A stretch of 64,000 nucleotides of DNA from Azohydromonas lata NBRC 102462. GTDB taxonomy: Bacteria > Pseudomonadota > Gammaproteobacteria > Burkholderiales > Burkholderiaceae_C. The DNA lies in contig NZ_BCTC01000005.1 of NCBI RefSeq assembly GCF_001571085.1, forward strand, positions 1-64,000, written 5' to 3'. The first letter of the stretch is position 1. Each line of letters begins with the position of its first letter. Below are positions 39,161 through 48,438 of this stretch, in pieces. A model generated the notes under the pieces. The model was given only the letters and a program-made list of their open reading frames with translations, was not told the DNA's origin and made no database searches. Made by a program: the position numbers and the translations under genes.

Positions 39161-39427
39161 TCAGTGGTGGTGGTCTGCGGAAGGCTGCTGCGCGGCCCAT
39201 TCGGCCGGCGTCAGCGTCTTCATGGACAGCGCGTGGATTTGCTGGCGCATGCGGTCGCCCAGGGCGGCGTACACACGCTGGTGGCGCGCAATGCGCGAGA
39301 GACCTTCGAAGGCGGCGGACACGATGGTGGCGAAGAAATGTTCGCCATCCCCCTCCACCGCCAGGTGCGAACAGTCGAGGCCGGCAGCGATGTAGCTGCG
39401 GACTTCGTCAGGGGTGGGATTGGCCAT
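39161..39427 (-). CDS. BolA/IbaG family protein
   Basis: An 88-residue BolA-fold protein of the IbaG (YrbA) kind, as expected next to murA. The conserved His and Cys region is [19 protein letters not shown], with the helix [19 protein letters not shown] following and a C-terminal [13 protein letters not shown]. Such proteins bind [2Fe-2S] clusters with monothiol glutaredoxins. The tail ends in three His residues. Confidence 0.92.
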   Translation of the reverse strand: MANPTPDEVRSYIAAGLDCSHLAVEGDGEHFFATIVSAAFEGLSRIARHQRVYAALGDRMRQQIHALSMKTLTPAEWAAQQPSADHHH

Positions 39428-39565
39428 GGTGGCGCGATTCTAGCGGGGCGCGCCAAGCTCCCCCGGCATGCTGGGCCATCTCCCGGGCTTCAACCCGTAA
39501 CCAAGTCCTTGAAAAACGGCTGGAAAGTGGCCGAAAGCGGCGCCTGCGGCGCGCCGCCCAAGGCC

Positions 39566-40336
39566 TCAATGCCGCAGCTTGTAGCCGCTGCGCAGCAACT
39601 GCAGCGCCACGCCGGCGACGAAAACAAAACTCAGGCCGACCACCGCCAGGCTGGTCCAGGGCGAGACGTCGCCCACGCCGAAGAAGCCGTGGCGAAAGCC
39701 GTCGATCATGTAGAAGAAGGGGTTCAGGTGGCTCACGCCCTGCCAGAAGCCCGGCAGCGAGTGCACCGAGTAGAAGACGCCCGACAGGAAGGTCATGGGC
39801 ATGATGATGAAGTTCTGGAAGGCGGCCATCTGGTCGAACTTCTCGGCCCACAGCCCGGCGATCAGGCCCAGTGCCCCCAGCATGCCCGCGCCCAGCACGG
39901 CAAAGACGATGATCCACCATGGCTCGGCCAGCCGCGGCGGCGCGAACCAGGCCGTGACGGCGAACACCCCCAGGCCCACGATCAGCCCGCGCGCCATGGC
40001 CGCGCCCGTGTAGGCCACGAACCAGGCCCAGTGCGACAGCGGCGTGACCAGCAAGAACACCAGGTTGCCCGTGATCTTGCTCTGTATGAGCGAGCTGGAG
40101 CTGTTGGCGAAGGCGTTCTGCAGCACGCTCATCATCACCAGCCCCGGGATGAGGAAGCTCGTGTAGGCCACGCCCGGATAGACCTGCACGTGCGCCTCCA
40201 GCACGTGGCCAAAGATCAGCAGGTACAGCACCGCGGTGAGCACCGGCGCCGCCACGGTCTGGAAACTCACCTTGTAGAAGCGCAGGATTTCCTTGCGGAA
40301 CAGCGTTCCGGCGCCCTCAAAACGACCGGCCTTCAT
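39566..40336 (-). CDS. ABC-2 type exporter permease (YadH-like)
   Basis: A 256-residue inner-membrane permease with six predicted membrane segments and the ABC-2 pattern (AYTSFLIPGLVMMSVLQNAF, NFIIMPMTFLSGVFYSV, LNPFFYMIDGFRHG). It pairs with the ATPase encoded just upstream (ATGA overlap). In relatives this pair joins the mla operon to bolA-murA; the substrate is unknown. Confidence 0.9.
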   Translation of the reverse strand: MKAGRFEGAGTLFRKEILRFYKVSFQTVAAPVLTAVLYLLIFGHVLEAHVQVYPGVAYTSFLIPGLVMMSVLQNAFANSSSSLIQSKITGNLVFLLVTPLSHWAWFVAYTGAAMARGLIVGLGVFAVTAWFAPPRLAEPWWIIVFAVLGAGMLGALGLIAGLWAEKFDQMAAFQNFIIMPMTFLSGVFYSVHSLPGFWQGVSHLNPFFYMIDGFRHGFFGVGDVSPWTSLAVVGLSFVFVAGVALQLLRSGYKLRH

Positions 40337-41268
40337 GCCGCCACTCCCTGCGCGGCGGCCTCGAACTCGGCGCCCTGCATGATTTCGATGAACACGTCTT
40401 CCAGGTCGGCGCGGCCGATTTCCAGCTCCTCCACGCGCACGCCGCTCTGGCGCAGCGCGGCCAGCAGCGTTTCGATCTCGGCGGCGTCATGCGCCTTGAG
40501 CTGCACGATGCGGCCGGTGACGCGGGCGTGGGCGGCCAGCGCCGCGGGCAGCACGTCGTCGGTCTTGAAGCGCAGCATGGTGCTGGCGGTGCCCGCGAGC
40601 AGGTTGGCCGTGCGGTCCAGCGCCACGATGCGCCCGCGCTTGAGCATGGCGATGCGGTGGCACAGGGCTTCCGCCTCTTCCAGGTAGTGCGTGGTCAGCA
40701 GCACGGTGTGGCCCTGGCGGTTGAGCTTGGCGATGAACTGCCACAGCGTCTGGCGCAGCTCCACGTCCACGCCGGCGGTGGGCTCGTCCAGGACGATGAC
40801 GGGCGGCCGGTGCACCAGCGCCTGCGCCACCAGCACGCGGCGCTTCATGCCGCCGGAGAGCTGGCGCATGTTGGACTGCGCCTTGTCGGCCAGGCCCAGC
40901 TCGGTGAGCAGCTCGTCGATCCAGTCGTCGTTGTTCTTGACGCCGAAGTAGCCGCTCTGGATGCGCAGCGTCTCGCGCACGCTGAAGAAGGGATCGAAAA
41001 CGAGCTCCTGCGGGACGATGCCCAGCTGCTTGCGCGCGCTGGCGTAGTCGCCAACCACGTCGTGGCCCAGCACGGTGACCTGCCCGCCGCTGGCGCGGCT
41101 CAGGCCCGCCAGGATGCTGATGAGCGTGGTTTTCCCCGCACCGTTGGGGCCCAGCAGGCCGAAGAACTCGCCCCGCTCGATGTCGAAACTCACGCCGTCG
41201 AGGGCGCGGAAAGCGCCGCGCGGCGTGTCGTAGGTCTTGCTGACGTTCTGGAAGCTGACGGCTGGCAT
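40333..41268 (-). CDS. ABC exporter ATP-binding protein (YadG-like)
   Basis: A 311-residue ATPase with Walker A GPNGAGKT (40-47), signature LSGGMKRR and Walker B VIVLDEP followed by TAGVD. A C-terminal extension of about 80 residues (from about 230) is typical of the DRA/CcmA drug-export subfamily. It partners the YadH-like permease. The upstream neighbour here is an Uma2 gene rather than the mla operon. Confidence 0.92.
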   Translation of the reverse strand: MPAVSFQNVSKTYDTPRGAFRALDGVSFDIERGEFFGLLGPNGAGKTTLISILAGLSRASGGQVTVLGHDVVGDYASARKQLGIVPQELVFDPFFSVRETLRIQSGYFGVKNNDDWIDELLTELGLADKAQSNMRQLSGGMKRRVLVAQALVHRPPVIVLDEPTAGVDVELRQTLWQFIAKLNRQGHTVLLTTHYLEEAEALCHRIAMLKRGRIVALDRTANLLAGTASTMLRFKTDDVLPAALAAHARVTGRIVQLKAHDAAEIETLLAALRQSGVRVEELEIGRADLEDVFIEIMQGAEFEAAAQGVAA

Positions 41269-41367
41269 AGGGGCGCGATTGTAGGGACGGCACCTCGGCG
41301 CCGCAGGCGGCGCGGGTGCGTCACCAGGCAGGCTGCGGGCCTGCCGCCAACGCCGGTGGGCCCGCCC

Positions 41368-41934
41368 TCAAGCTGACGGGCCGACCTGCTCCCACAGCAC
41401 CTGCGGCTCCAGCGTCAGGCCGACGCTCTCCAGCCGCAGCGGCTCGTTCGTCCCCAGGGGGTGCAGCACCCACAGCCCGTCCTCGCCCTTGCGGTAGAGG
41501 TCGCCGCGGCGCTTGTCGGGGTCCAGCAGCAGGTATTCGCGCAGCGTGGGCAGCAGCCGGTAGTCGGCGAACTTGTCGCCGCGGTCGAAGGCGGCGGTGG
41601 AAGGAGAGAGCACTTCCACCACCAGCAGGGCCTCGCGCTTCACCAGCGGATCGGTGTCGGTGGTGCTGCAGGTCACCAGCACGTCGGGGTAGTAGAAGCA
41701 GTCCGCCGCTTCAACGCGAAGCTTCATGTCGGACATGAAAGTGCGGCAGGGCGTGCCGCGCAAGTGAGCGCGCAGGGCGATATAGACATTGCCCGCGGCG
41801 TTGACGTGCCGCTCCTCGGCGCCCGCCATCGCAAACACCTCTCCGCGACTGAACTCGTGCTTCACGGGTTCATGTGCATCCCACGCGAGGAAGTCCTCGG
41901 CGCTCATCGGCTGCTTTTTCGCGGCGTGGCCCAT
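41368..41934 (-). CDS. Uma2 family protein (DUF820, PD-(D/E)xK nuclease fold)
   Basis: A 188-residue protein with the Uma2 pattern: SAEDFLAWDAHEPVKHEFSRGEVFAMAG at the start, then YYPDVLVTCS and LLVVEVLSPSTAAFDRGDKFADYRLLPTLREYLLLDPDKR. The Asp in PDV and Glu in VEVLS-type strands are the predicted nuclease residues. Uma2 proteins are common in cyanobacteria and patchy elsewhere, and their role is unproven. It marks one edge of the accessory block. Confidence 0.85.
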   Translation of the reverse strand: MGHAAKKQPMSAEDFLAWDAHEPVKHEFSRGEVFAMAGAEERHVNAAGNVYIALRAHLRGTPCRTFMSDMKLRVEAADCFYYPDVLVTCSTTDTDPLVKREALLVVEVLSPSTAAFDRGDKFADYRLLPTLREYLLLDPDKRRGDLYRKGEDGLWVLHPLGTNEPLRLESVGLTLEPQVLWEQVGPSA

Positions 41935-41956
41935 GGCGACGAGTTTAAGGGGCGTC

Positions 41957-43030
41957 TCAGGCCCCCGCCCCCTGCAGCGCCTTCCTCCGCTGCGCCTTGG
42001 GCAGCTTGGCCAGCCGCGCCGCCTCGGCGTGGAACCGGTCCCAGTCGCCGCCCACGCGCTCGAAGAGGCGCATGAAGTCCGGCACCAGGTCGCCGTAGGC
42101 GCCCTGCACCGCCAGCGAGGCGTTGTTGGCGCGCTGGACCCAGCCGTCCCAGCCGCCGTCGCCGTGCCACTCGCGCTGCTTGAGCTGCTCGTAGTCGCGG
42201 CGGAAATCCGCCATCAGCTCGGCCTTGCGCGCGCGCTTGTCCGCGTCGGAGGCGTCGCTGCGGTAGAGCGCATCCAGCCGCTCGCGCAGGGCGCGCGTGA
42301 GAGAACGGAACTGCGCGCGGCGCGCCTCGGTCTCCTGGTACTCCTCACGCAGGTGCGGGTTGCCGCGGTGCGCCATCCAGCGCTCCAGCCCAAGGCGCTC
42401 CACCGCCGTGGCGTAGGACTCGTTGAAGGCCGTGTCGTCGTCCGCATAGGCCTTCTGGTGCGCCAGCTCGTGGAACAGCAGCCGCGCCAGGTCCGTCTCC
42501 GGGCCGCTCACGAAGGTGTTGAGCAGCGGGTCGCCCCCGAGCCAGTTGCTCCAGCCCAGCGTGGAATAGGCCGGCACGCCGTAGACCGACACCTCCCAGC
42601 CCGCATGCTTGAGCTCATCGCCCAGGCCGCGCGCCTCGTCGCGGTCGAAATAGCCGCGGTAGCCCACGCAGCCCAGGATGGGGAAGCACCAGGTCTTCAA
42701 CTGCAGCGACAGCTCCGGTGCCGCCACCACGTTCCACACCGCCGCGTCGCGGTGCAGGTCGGCGTAGCGGCGGTAGCTGGCGTTGTCGGGCAGCTTCAGC
42801 TCGGTGATGGCGAAGTCGCGCATCTCCTGGCTCAGGCGCAGGCGCTCGCGCAAGTCGGCGGGCGTGGCCTCGTCGCCCACCCATTCCTTGACCGGCTTGG
42901 CACGGGTGAGCAGGTCGAAGTGGCCGCGCAGCGACTGCGCGTAGTAGCCGACGCTGGCGCAGCCGCCCAGCGCGGGCAGCAGCGCGGCCAGCACCAGGGC
43001 CCGCCAGGAGCGGCGCAGCGCGCGGCTCAC
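41957..43030 (-). CDS. Lipoprotein zinc peptidase (putative aminopeptidase, COG4324-like)
   Basis: A 357-residue lipoprotein: lipobox LGGC with Cys24, then a mainly helical catalytic part with HELAH (187-191) and a downstream Glu in NESYATAVE that completes a gluzincin-like site. The start is GTG at 43030 inside the stop of the molybdoenzyme gene (GTGA overlap), so they are coupled. The gene lacks an ATG option near the signal peptide. Substrate unknown. Confidence 0.8.
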   Translation of the reverse strand: MSRALRRSWRALVLAALLPALGGCASVGYYAQSLRGHFDLLTRAKPVKEWVGDEATPADLRERLRLSQEMRDFAITELKLPDNASYRRYADLHRDAAVWNVVAAPELSLQLKTWCFPILGCVGYRGYFDRDEARGLGDELKHAGWEVSVYGVPAYSTLGWSNWLGGDPLLNTFVSGPETDLARLLFHELAHQKAYADDDTAFNESYATAVERLGLERWMAHRGNPHLREEYQETEARRAQFRSLTRALRERLDALYRSDASDADKRARKAELMADFRRDYEQLKQREWHGDGGWDGWVQRANNASLAVQGAYGDLVPDFMRLFERVGGDWDRFHAEAARLAKLPKAQRRKALQGAGA

Positions 43031-45123
43031 GCCGGACGAACCTCCACCAGGCAGTCGTAGAAGCTGGGCGCGTTGCCCATGTCGGTCAGGCGCTGGTGCG
43101 TCAGCTCGTTGACGTTGCGCCCGTCCGGCGCCAGCTTGCGCCACCAGATGCCCAGTCCCACCACCACGCCCGGGCGCGAGCGCGTGCTCACCCGCGCGCG
43201 CAGCGTGATCTCGCCGCGGTCGTTGAACACGCGCACCAGGCTGCCGTCCACCACGCCGCGCGCCATGGCGTCGTCCGGGGTGATCTCCAGCGCCGGCTCG
43301 CCCTCCACGTCGCGCAGGCTTTTCACGTTGACGAAGGTCGAGTTCAGGAAGTGGCGCGCCGGCGGCGAGATCATGGCCAGCGGGTAGCGCGCGGCCAGCT
43401 CCGGCGAGGCCTGCACGCTCTCGTAGTTGGGCACGAAGTCCGGCACGCCCAGGCCCGGGGCATCCACGACGGCCTTGCCGTCGGCAGTCGGAAAGCCGCC
43501 CTCGGCAAAGGGCGCGTCCGGCACCGGCAGCCGCGCCCAGCCGCGCGCGCGCAGGGCGTCGAAGTCGATGTTCTTCAGCGCGGTGCGCGCCAGCGTCTCG
43601 TCGTCGTCCTTGAAGCACGCATCGTCCAGCCCCAGGCGGGCGGCGATCAGTCTGAAGATTTCCGTGTTGGGCCTGGCCTCGCCCAAGGGCGCGATGGCCG
43701 GCTCGTTGAGCAGCACGTCGGTGTGGCCGTAGGAGGTGTGGACGTCCAGGTGCTCCAGCTGCGTGGTGGCGGGCAGCACGATGTCGGCGTGGTCGGCCGT
43801 GTCCGTCATGAACTGCTCCAGGACGACGGTGAACAGGTCCTCGCGCTGGAAGCCCGCCGCCACCTGGGCCGACTGCGGCGCCACCGCCAGCGGGTTGCTG
43901 TTGTAGACGACCACCGCCTCCACCTTGGGACCGAAGTCCGGCGAGGCCTCGCGCAGCAGGTCCTGGCCGATGGTGCTCATGTTGATGACGCGCGGCCGGC
44001 GCCCTGCCAGCAGGTCCGGGCGCTGCAGCGCCGCGTCGTTGCGCGCTTGGGCCGCCCAACCGGAGGCCGAGAGCAGCAGCCCGCCCGCGCGGTGCCGCCA
44101 CGCGCCCGTGAGGCAGGGCAGCAGCGCGATCAGCCGCACCGCGTTGCCGCCGCCGCGCACGCGCTGCATGCCGTAGTTCAGGCGGATGGCGGCTGGCTTC
44201 ACCGTGGCGTAGTCGTGGGCCAGCTCGCGGATGAGACCGGCCTCCACGCCGCAGACCTCGGCCGCGCGCTCCGGCGTCCAGGCCAGCGCCTGCTCGCGGA
44301 TCTTCTCGAAGCCGCTGACGTGGCGCCGGATGTAGTCGTGGTCCAGCGCGTCCTGGCGGATGAGCTCGCCCATGAGCGCCAGGGCCAGCGCGCCGTCGGT
44401 GCCCGGGCGCAGCGCCAGGTGGCGGTGGCACTTGTCGGCGCTGTCGGTGCGGCGCGGATCAATGCACCAGAGCTTGGCGCCGGCGCGCTTGGCCTGCTGC
44501 GCCAGCGTCCAGAAGTGCACGCTGGAGGTGATGGGGTTGCTGCCCCAGATCAGGATGAGCTTGCTCTCCGGGAAGAACTGCACCTGCATGCCCACCTTGC
44601 CGCCGTAGGTGGCGGCGAGTGCCGCACCGCCGGCCGAGGCGCAGATGGTGCGCTCCAGCAGCGAGGCGCCCAGCTTGTGGAACACCCGCGCGGCCATGCC
44701 CTCGCCCTGCAGCAGCCCCATGGTGCCGGCGTAGCTGTACGGGAGGATGGCCTGCGGCTGGCGCGCGGCAATCTCCTTGAGCCGCGCGGCCACCGTGTCC
44801 AGCGCCTCGTCCCAGGAGATGCGCTGGAACTGCCCGCTGCCCTTTGGGCCCACGCGCTTCATCGGATAAAGCAGCCGCTCCGGGTGGTAGGTGCGCTCGG
44901 TATAGCGGCTGACCTTGGTGCACAGCGCGCCCAAGGTGCGCTCATGCTCCGGGTCGGCCTGCACGCGCAAGGCGACACCGTTTTGCACGCTCACGCGCAG
45001 CGCGCAGGTGTCGGGACAGTCGTGCGGGCAGGCGCCGTGGACATGGCGCACGGGCGACGCGGCTTCAGTACCGGCGGGAGAAAGAGCGGGGGAAGATGCG
45101 GGAAAAGACGGCTGAACATCCAT
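43027..45123 (-). CDS. Molybdopterin-dependent oxidoreductase (DMSO reductase superfamily)
   Basis: A 698-residue catalytic subunit. The N-terminal [4Fe-4S] site is Cys32-x3-Cys36-x3-Cys40-x27-Cys68. Molybdopterin-binding segments follow (ILIWGSNPITSS, WCIDPRRTDSADKCHRHLALRPGTD), and the C-terminal dinucleotide-binding barrel contains ISPPARHFLNSTF and FNDRGEI. There is no twin-arginine signal, so it is probably cytoplasmic. No electron-transfer or membrane subunit lies beside it. The substrate cannot be named. The start at 45123 is preferred over 45156. Confidence 0.87.
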   Translation of the reverse strand: MDVQPSFPASSPALSPAGTEAASPVRHVHGACPHDCPDTCALRVSVQNGVALRVQADPEHERTLGALCTKVSRYTERTYHPERLLYPMKRVGPKGSGQFQRISWDEALDTVAARLKEIAARQPQAILPYSYAGTMGLLQGEGMAARVFHKLGASLLERTICASAGGAALAATYGGKVGMQVQFFPESKLILIWGSNPITSSVHFWTLAQQAKRAGAKLWCIDPRRTDSADKCHRHLALRPGTDGALALALMGELIRQDALDHDYIRRHVSGFEKIREQALAWTPERAAEVCGVEAGLIRELAHDYATVKPAAIRLNYGMQRVRGGGNAVRLIALLPCLTGAWRHRAGGLLLSASGWAAQARNDAALQRPDLLAGRRPRVINMSTIGQDLLREASPDFGPKVEAVVVYNSNPLAVAPQSAQVAAGFQREDLFTVVLEQFMTDTADHADIVLPATTQLEHLDVHTSYGHTDVLLNEPAIAPLGEARPNTEIFRLIAARLGLDDACFKDDDETLARTALKNIDFDALRARGWARLPVPDAPFAEGGFPTADGKAVVDAPGLGVPDFVPNYESVQASPELAARYPLAMISPPARHFLNSTFVNVKSLRDVEGEPALEITPDDAMARGVVDGSLVRVFNDRGEITLRARVSTRSRPGVVVGLGIWWRKLAPDGRNVNELTHQRLTDMGNAPSFYDCLVEVRPA

Positions 45124-45215
45124 CGGCGAACTATTGCACAGCCCCTCCGGGGTCACCCTTGTGGGGGATGTGACGCCTTAAGATTTCCAGCAGCCGCCTT
45201 GAGCAGGAGCGCTTG

Positions 45216-46409
45216 ATGTTGTTGATTGAATCCATCCTGGCCGAAGCCGCGGGCATTGCCGCGCTGCGCCGGGATATCCACGCCTACCCTGAGCTGTGCT
45301 TCGAGGAGGCGCGCACGGGCGACCTCGTCGCCCGCCAGTTGGAGGCGTGGGGTATCGAGGTGCACCGTGGCCTGGGACGCACGGGGCTGGTGGGCGTGAT
45401 ACGCAACGGCACGTCAGATCGCGCCGTGGGCCTGCGCGCCGACATGGATGCGCTACCCATCCAGGAGCACAACCACTTCGGCCACGCCAGCCGCCACGCC
45501 GGAAAAATGCACGCCTGCGGCCACGATGGCCACACCGCCATGCTGCTGGCCGCCGCGCAATACCTGGCCAAGCACCGCCATTTCGACGGCACGGTGTATT
45601 TGATATTCCAGCCCGCCGAGGAAGGCGGCGGCGGTGCGCGGGAAATGATGCGCGACGGTTTGTTCCAGCGCTTTCCCATGGAAGCCATCTTCGGCGCCCA
45701 CAACTGGCCGGGGCTCAAGGCCGGGCAGATTGCAGTGAAGACCGGCCCCTGTTTCGCGTCCAGCAACGAATTCAAAATTGTTTTGCGCGGCAAGGGCTGC
45801 CACGGCGCCATGCCGCACATGGGCACCGACCCCGTACCGGCGGCCTGCCAGATGGTGCAGGCCTTTCAAACCATACTGACGCGCAACAAGCACCCGCTGG
45901 ATACCGGCGTCATTTCGGTGACCATGATCCACACGGGCGAGGCCACCAACGTCATTCCCGAAAGCTGCGAAATGCAGGGCACGGTGCGAACCTTCACCAC
46001 GCCCGTGCTGGACTTGATAGAACGGCGCATGCGCCAAATCGCCCAATCCACGGCCGAGGCTTTTGAATTGGAGTGCAATTTCGAGTTCGACCGCAATTAC
46101 CCGCCCACCGTCAACCACGATGCTGAAAGCGCCTTCATTCGCGAGGTCGGCACGGAACTGCTGGGCGCCGACAACGTGCAGGAATTCGTGCCCACCATGG
46201 GCGCCGAGGATTTCAGCTATTTCCTGCAGGAAAAGCCGGGCTGCTATTTCGTGATCGGCAACGGCGACGGCACGCACCGCGACGGCGGCCATGGCTTGGG
46301 GCCCTGCACGCTGCACAATCCCAGCTACGATTTCAACGACGAATTGATCCCCATTGGCGCCTCCCTGTGGGTACGGGTGGCGGAACGCTGGCTCAACCGG
46401 CCGCGCTGA
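45216..46409 (+). CDS. M20 family amidohydrolase (hippurate hydrolase/IAA-amino-acid hydrolase type)
   Basis: A 397-residue zinc amidohydrolase. Metal ligands are Cys101 and His103 in HACGHDGH, a Glu pair in FQPAEEGGGGAREM, and His in the C-terminal PTMGAEDFSYF region. The RRDIHAYPELCFEE start and RADMDALPI segment are typical of the hippuricase branch, which splits N-acyl amino acids. AGGAG lies about 7 nt before the ATG at 45216. It heads an operon with the DUF2817 peptidase and diverges from the molybdoenzyme. Confidence 0.9.
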   Translation: MLLIESILAEAAGIAALRRDIHAYPELCFEEARTGDLVARQLEAWGIEVHRGLGRTGLVGVIRNGTSDRAVGLRADMDALPIQEHNHFGHASRHAGKMHACGHDGHTAMLLAAAQYLAKHRHFDGTVYLIFQPAEEGGGGAREMMRDGLFQRFPMEAIFGAHNWPGLKAGQIAVKTGPCFASSNEFKIVLRGKGCHGAMPHMGTDPVPAACQMVQAFQTILTRNKHPLDTGVISVTMIHTGEATNVIPESCEMQGTVRTFTTPVLDLIERRMRQIAQSTAEAFELECNFEFDRNYPPTVNHDAESAFIREVGTELLGADNVQEFVPTMGAEDFSYFLQEKPGCYFVIGNGDGTHRDGGHGLGPCTLHNPSYDFNDELIPIGASLWVRVAERWLNRPR

Positions 46410-46430
46410 ACGCGGCCCAGGAGATTCAAG

Positions 46431-47531
46431 ATGGACGCGGACGCTCTGAACACCTGTTTCTCGCACAAGTATTCAGAGGCCCGCGAGAAATTCCTGGCCG
46501 CAGCCGATGCCGCGGGCCTGGACGCACATGCTGAAATTCACCCCCTGCTCGGCCAGGACGGCGAGACCCTGGCGCTGGACGTGGCGCGCTGCGGCCCCAT
46601 CTCCGCCGAAAAATTGCTGCTGGTGAGCAGCGGTTGCCACGGCGTGGAGGGTTATGCCGGCTCGGCCGTGCAAATCGCCCTGCTGCGCGACGCCAATTTT
46701 CTGGAGCAGGCGCAGCAGGCCGGCGTGGCGGTATTGTTCCTGCACGCCCTGAATCCCTGGGGCATGTCCTGGATGCGGCGCACCACGCAGGAAAACGTGG
46801 ACCTCAACCGCAATTTCCAGGATTTCAGCCACCCCCTGCCCGCCAACCCCGGCTACGACGAATTGCACCCGCTGCTGGTGCCCTCCACCTGGCCACCCTC
46901 GCCGGAGAACGAGCAGAAATTGCAGGCGGTCTTGGCGCAGCGCGGCATGGCGGCGTTGCAGCAAATCGTCAGCGGCGGCCAGTATTCCGAACCGGAAGGC
47001 CTCTTTTACGGCGGCCATGCGCCGACCTGGAGCCAGCAGGCCCTGCGCCACGTGCTGCGCGACCACGCGCGGCGATGCTCGAAACTCGGCTGGGTGGATC
47101 TGCACAGCGGCCTGGGGGCCACCGGACAGGCTGAAATCATTTTCTCGGGCGACGGCAGCGACCCGGCGCAAGTCGAGCGCGCCCGCGCCTGGTGGCCGAC
47201 CTTGAAAACCATGCACGAGCACACCTCCATCTCGGCCGTGATTTCAGGCGCGATGTGGAGCGTGATCGGACAGGAATGCCCGCAGGCGGAATTCACGGGG
47301 ATGGGGTTTGAATTCGGCACCGTGCCGCCGCTGCATATCCTGCAGGCGATGCGGGCGGACCAGTGGCTGGAGAATCACCCGGAAAAGCCGCTGCGCACGG
47401 CGTTGGCCCAGAAAATCCGACAGGGGTTGTTCGAGGCATTCTTCATTGATGCGCCGCAGTGGCAGCAGGCATTGATTGAAAATGGGCTGGATGCAAGCCG
47501 TGCAGCTCTCACCGGCTTGAATGCCTCATGA
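46431..47531 (+). CDS. DUF2817 (M14-like) zinc peptidase or deacylase
   Basis: A 366-residue protein. The zinc site is His70-x2-Glu73 in SSGCHGVEGYAGS with a later His in WVDLHSGLGATG, the carboxypeptidase/aspartoacylase layout. NPWGMSWMRRTTQENVDLNRNF is the substrate-binding segment typical of DUF2817. No signal peptide. Codon use is less GC-biased than in the flanking chromosome. It starts 21 nt after the M20 gene, and both probably act on the same class of peptide or acyl-amino-acid substrate. Confidence 0.85.
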   Translation: MDADALNTCFSHKYSEAREKFLAAADAAGLDAHAEIHPLLGQDGETLALDVARCGPISAEKLLLVSSGCHGVEGYAGSAVQIALLRDANFLEQAQQAGVAVLFLHALNPWGMSWMRRTTQENVDLNRNFQDFSHPLPANPGYDELHPLLVPSTWPPSPENEQKLQAVLAQRGMAALQQIVSGGQYSEPEGLFYGGHAPTWSQQALRHVLRDHARRCSKLGWVDLHSGLGATGQAEIIFSGDGSDPAQVERARAWWPTLKTMHEHTSISAVISGAMWSVIGQECPQAEFTGMGFEFGTVPPLHILQAMRADQWLENHPEKPLRTALAQKIRQGLFEAFFIDAPQWQQALIENGLDASRAALTGLNAS

Positions 47532-47932
47532 CGCACTCATCCTTTATCCTATTATTTTCAGACAGCGAAGTCGCTGCGGTCACCTTGGCGAATGGAAACG
47601 TCCGCATTTTGTTTTCCGCAGCGCATGTGCTGCGCTACGCTCCGAATGATTTCGAAAAACTCATTGAAGGGTTTGCGCGCAACGTGGAGCTGGTTCTGTC
47701 GGCGACAATGCCCGGCCTGACGCTCAATGAATTCATGGGGAGAATTTCGTCAGGCCGGATATTTGTAGAGAATCAATGGGCACGGCAAGCCGCCTTTCCC
47801 CATACCATTTCAGGCCCTATCAAACTAGAGCTTAGTTTTGCCAACCAATCCCATCTTGACATAGAGACGGATGGGCTGGAGTGCCGATTCATCGGGGAAT
47901 CAAACTTTTTTGAATCGATGGCCTGTTGAATT
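47528..47932 (+). CDS. Uncharacterised 133-aa protein coupled to the DUF2817 gene
   Basis: I do not recognise a named family. The gene starts in an ATGA overlap with the DUF2817 gene, so it is very likely translated. Predicted beta-strands are frequent (VRILFSAAHVLRYA, RNVELVLSA, GPIKLELSFANQSHLDIE), with a short Phe-Phe-Glu-Ser-Met-Ala-Cys end. There is no signal peptide or metal motif. The GC content is much lower than the chromosome average. It could be a small binding partner of the peptidases; this is only a guess from context. Confidence 0.65.
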
Positions 47933-48438
47933 TCAAGGCGCATCCCTAGAGCTATCGCACCGCGTACCCTGATCTGCCCTTGCCGCGAAGGCGAGAATAA
48001 CGAATTTAAGATTTACGCAGAATACCGCCAATTTTTCACACTGCACAACCGTGGATCACTTGATGATCACGCGAAATACATGCGCATGGCACATGCGATG
48101 TGATTGCGCCAAATTATCGCCTTGCGACATTCACAGCATTCGATTCCAGTGATTTACTTAAGCTCGCATAACGAATGAATATGACAATCCCCAACCATAT
48201 CATTCAAACGTTTGGGTAAATCCCAACTTTTTGAGGTTGGATCATGGCGCGCCTCATCAAACCAAGAGAAAACCACCAGCCAACAATAGTCGCGGCCACA
48301 TCTAAATCCAAATACCACAGCAAACGACCCACCAGCAACATCAAGAAACAGGTATTTTTACCCATTCCAGAACCGTTGGCACTAATAGATTCCGCATCAA
48401 CATACGCTCCGTAACAAAAACTTACCTAAACGGATGGA
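47933..48438. other. AT-rich leader of the PEP-CTERM gene, no supported gene
   Basis: About 500 nt of low GC. A 56-codon frame at 48244-48414 lacks a ribosome site and has random-looking composition, so I do not call it. A small hairpin (CCAAC and GTTGG near 48223-48240) is present. The region probably holds the promoter and a long 5' leader of the PEP-CTERM gene. Confidence 0.5.

Noticed and set aside
48080-48115. Possible sigma-54 promoter (TGGCAC...TTGC) before the PEP-CTERM gene
   Set aside because: The distance between the GG and GC elements is about 16 nt rather than the required 10.
48244-48414. A 56-codon frame upstream of the PEP-CTERM gene
   Set aside because: No ribosome binding site, no family-like sequence, and it lies in an AT-rich leader.
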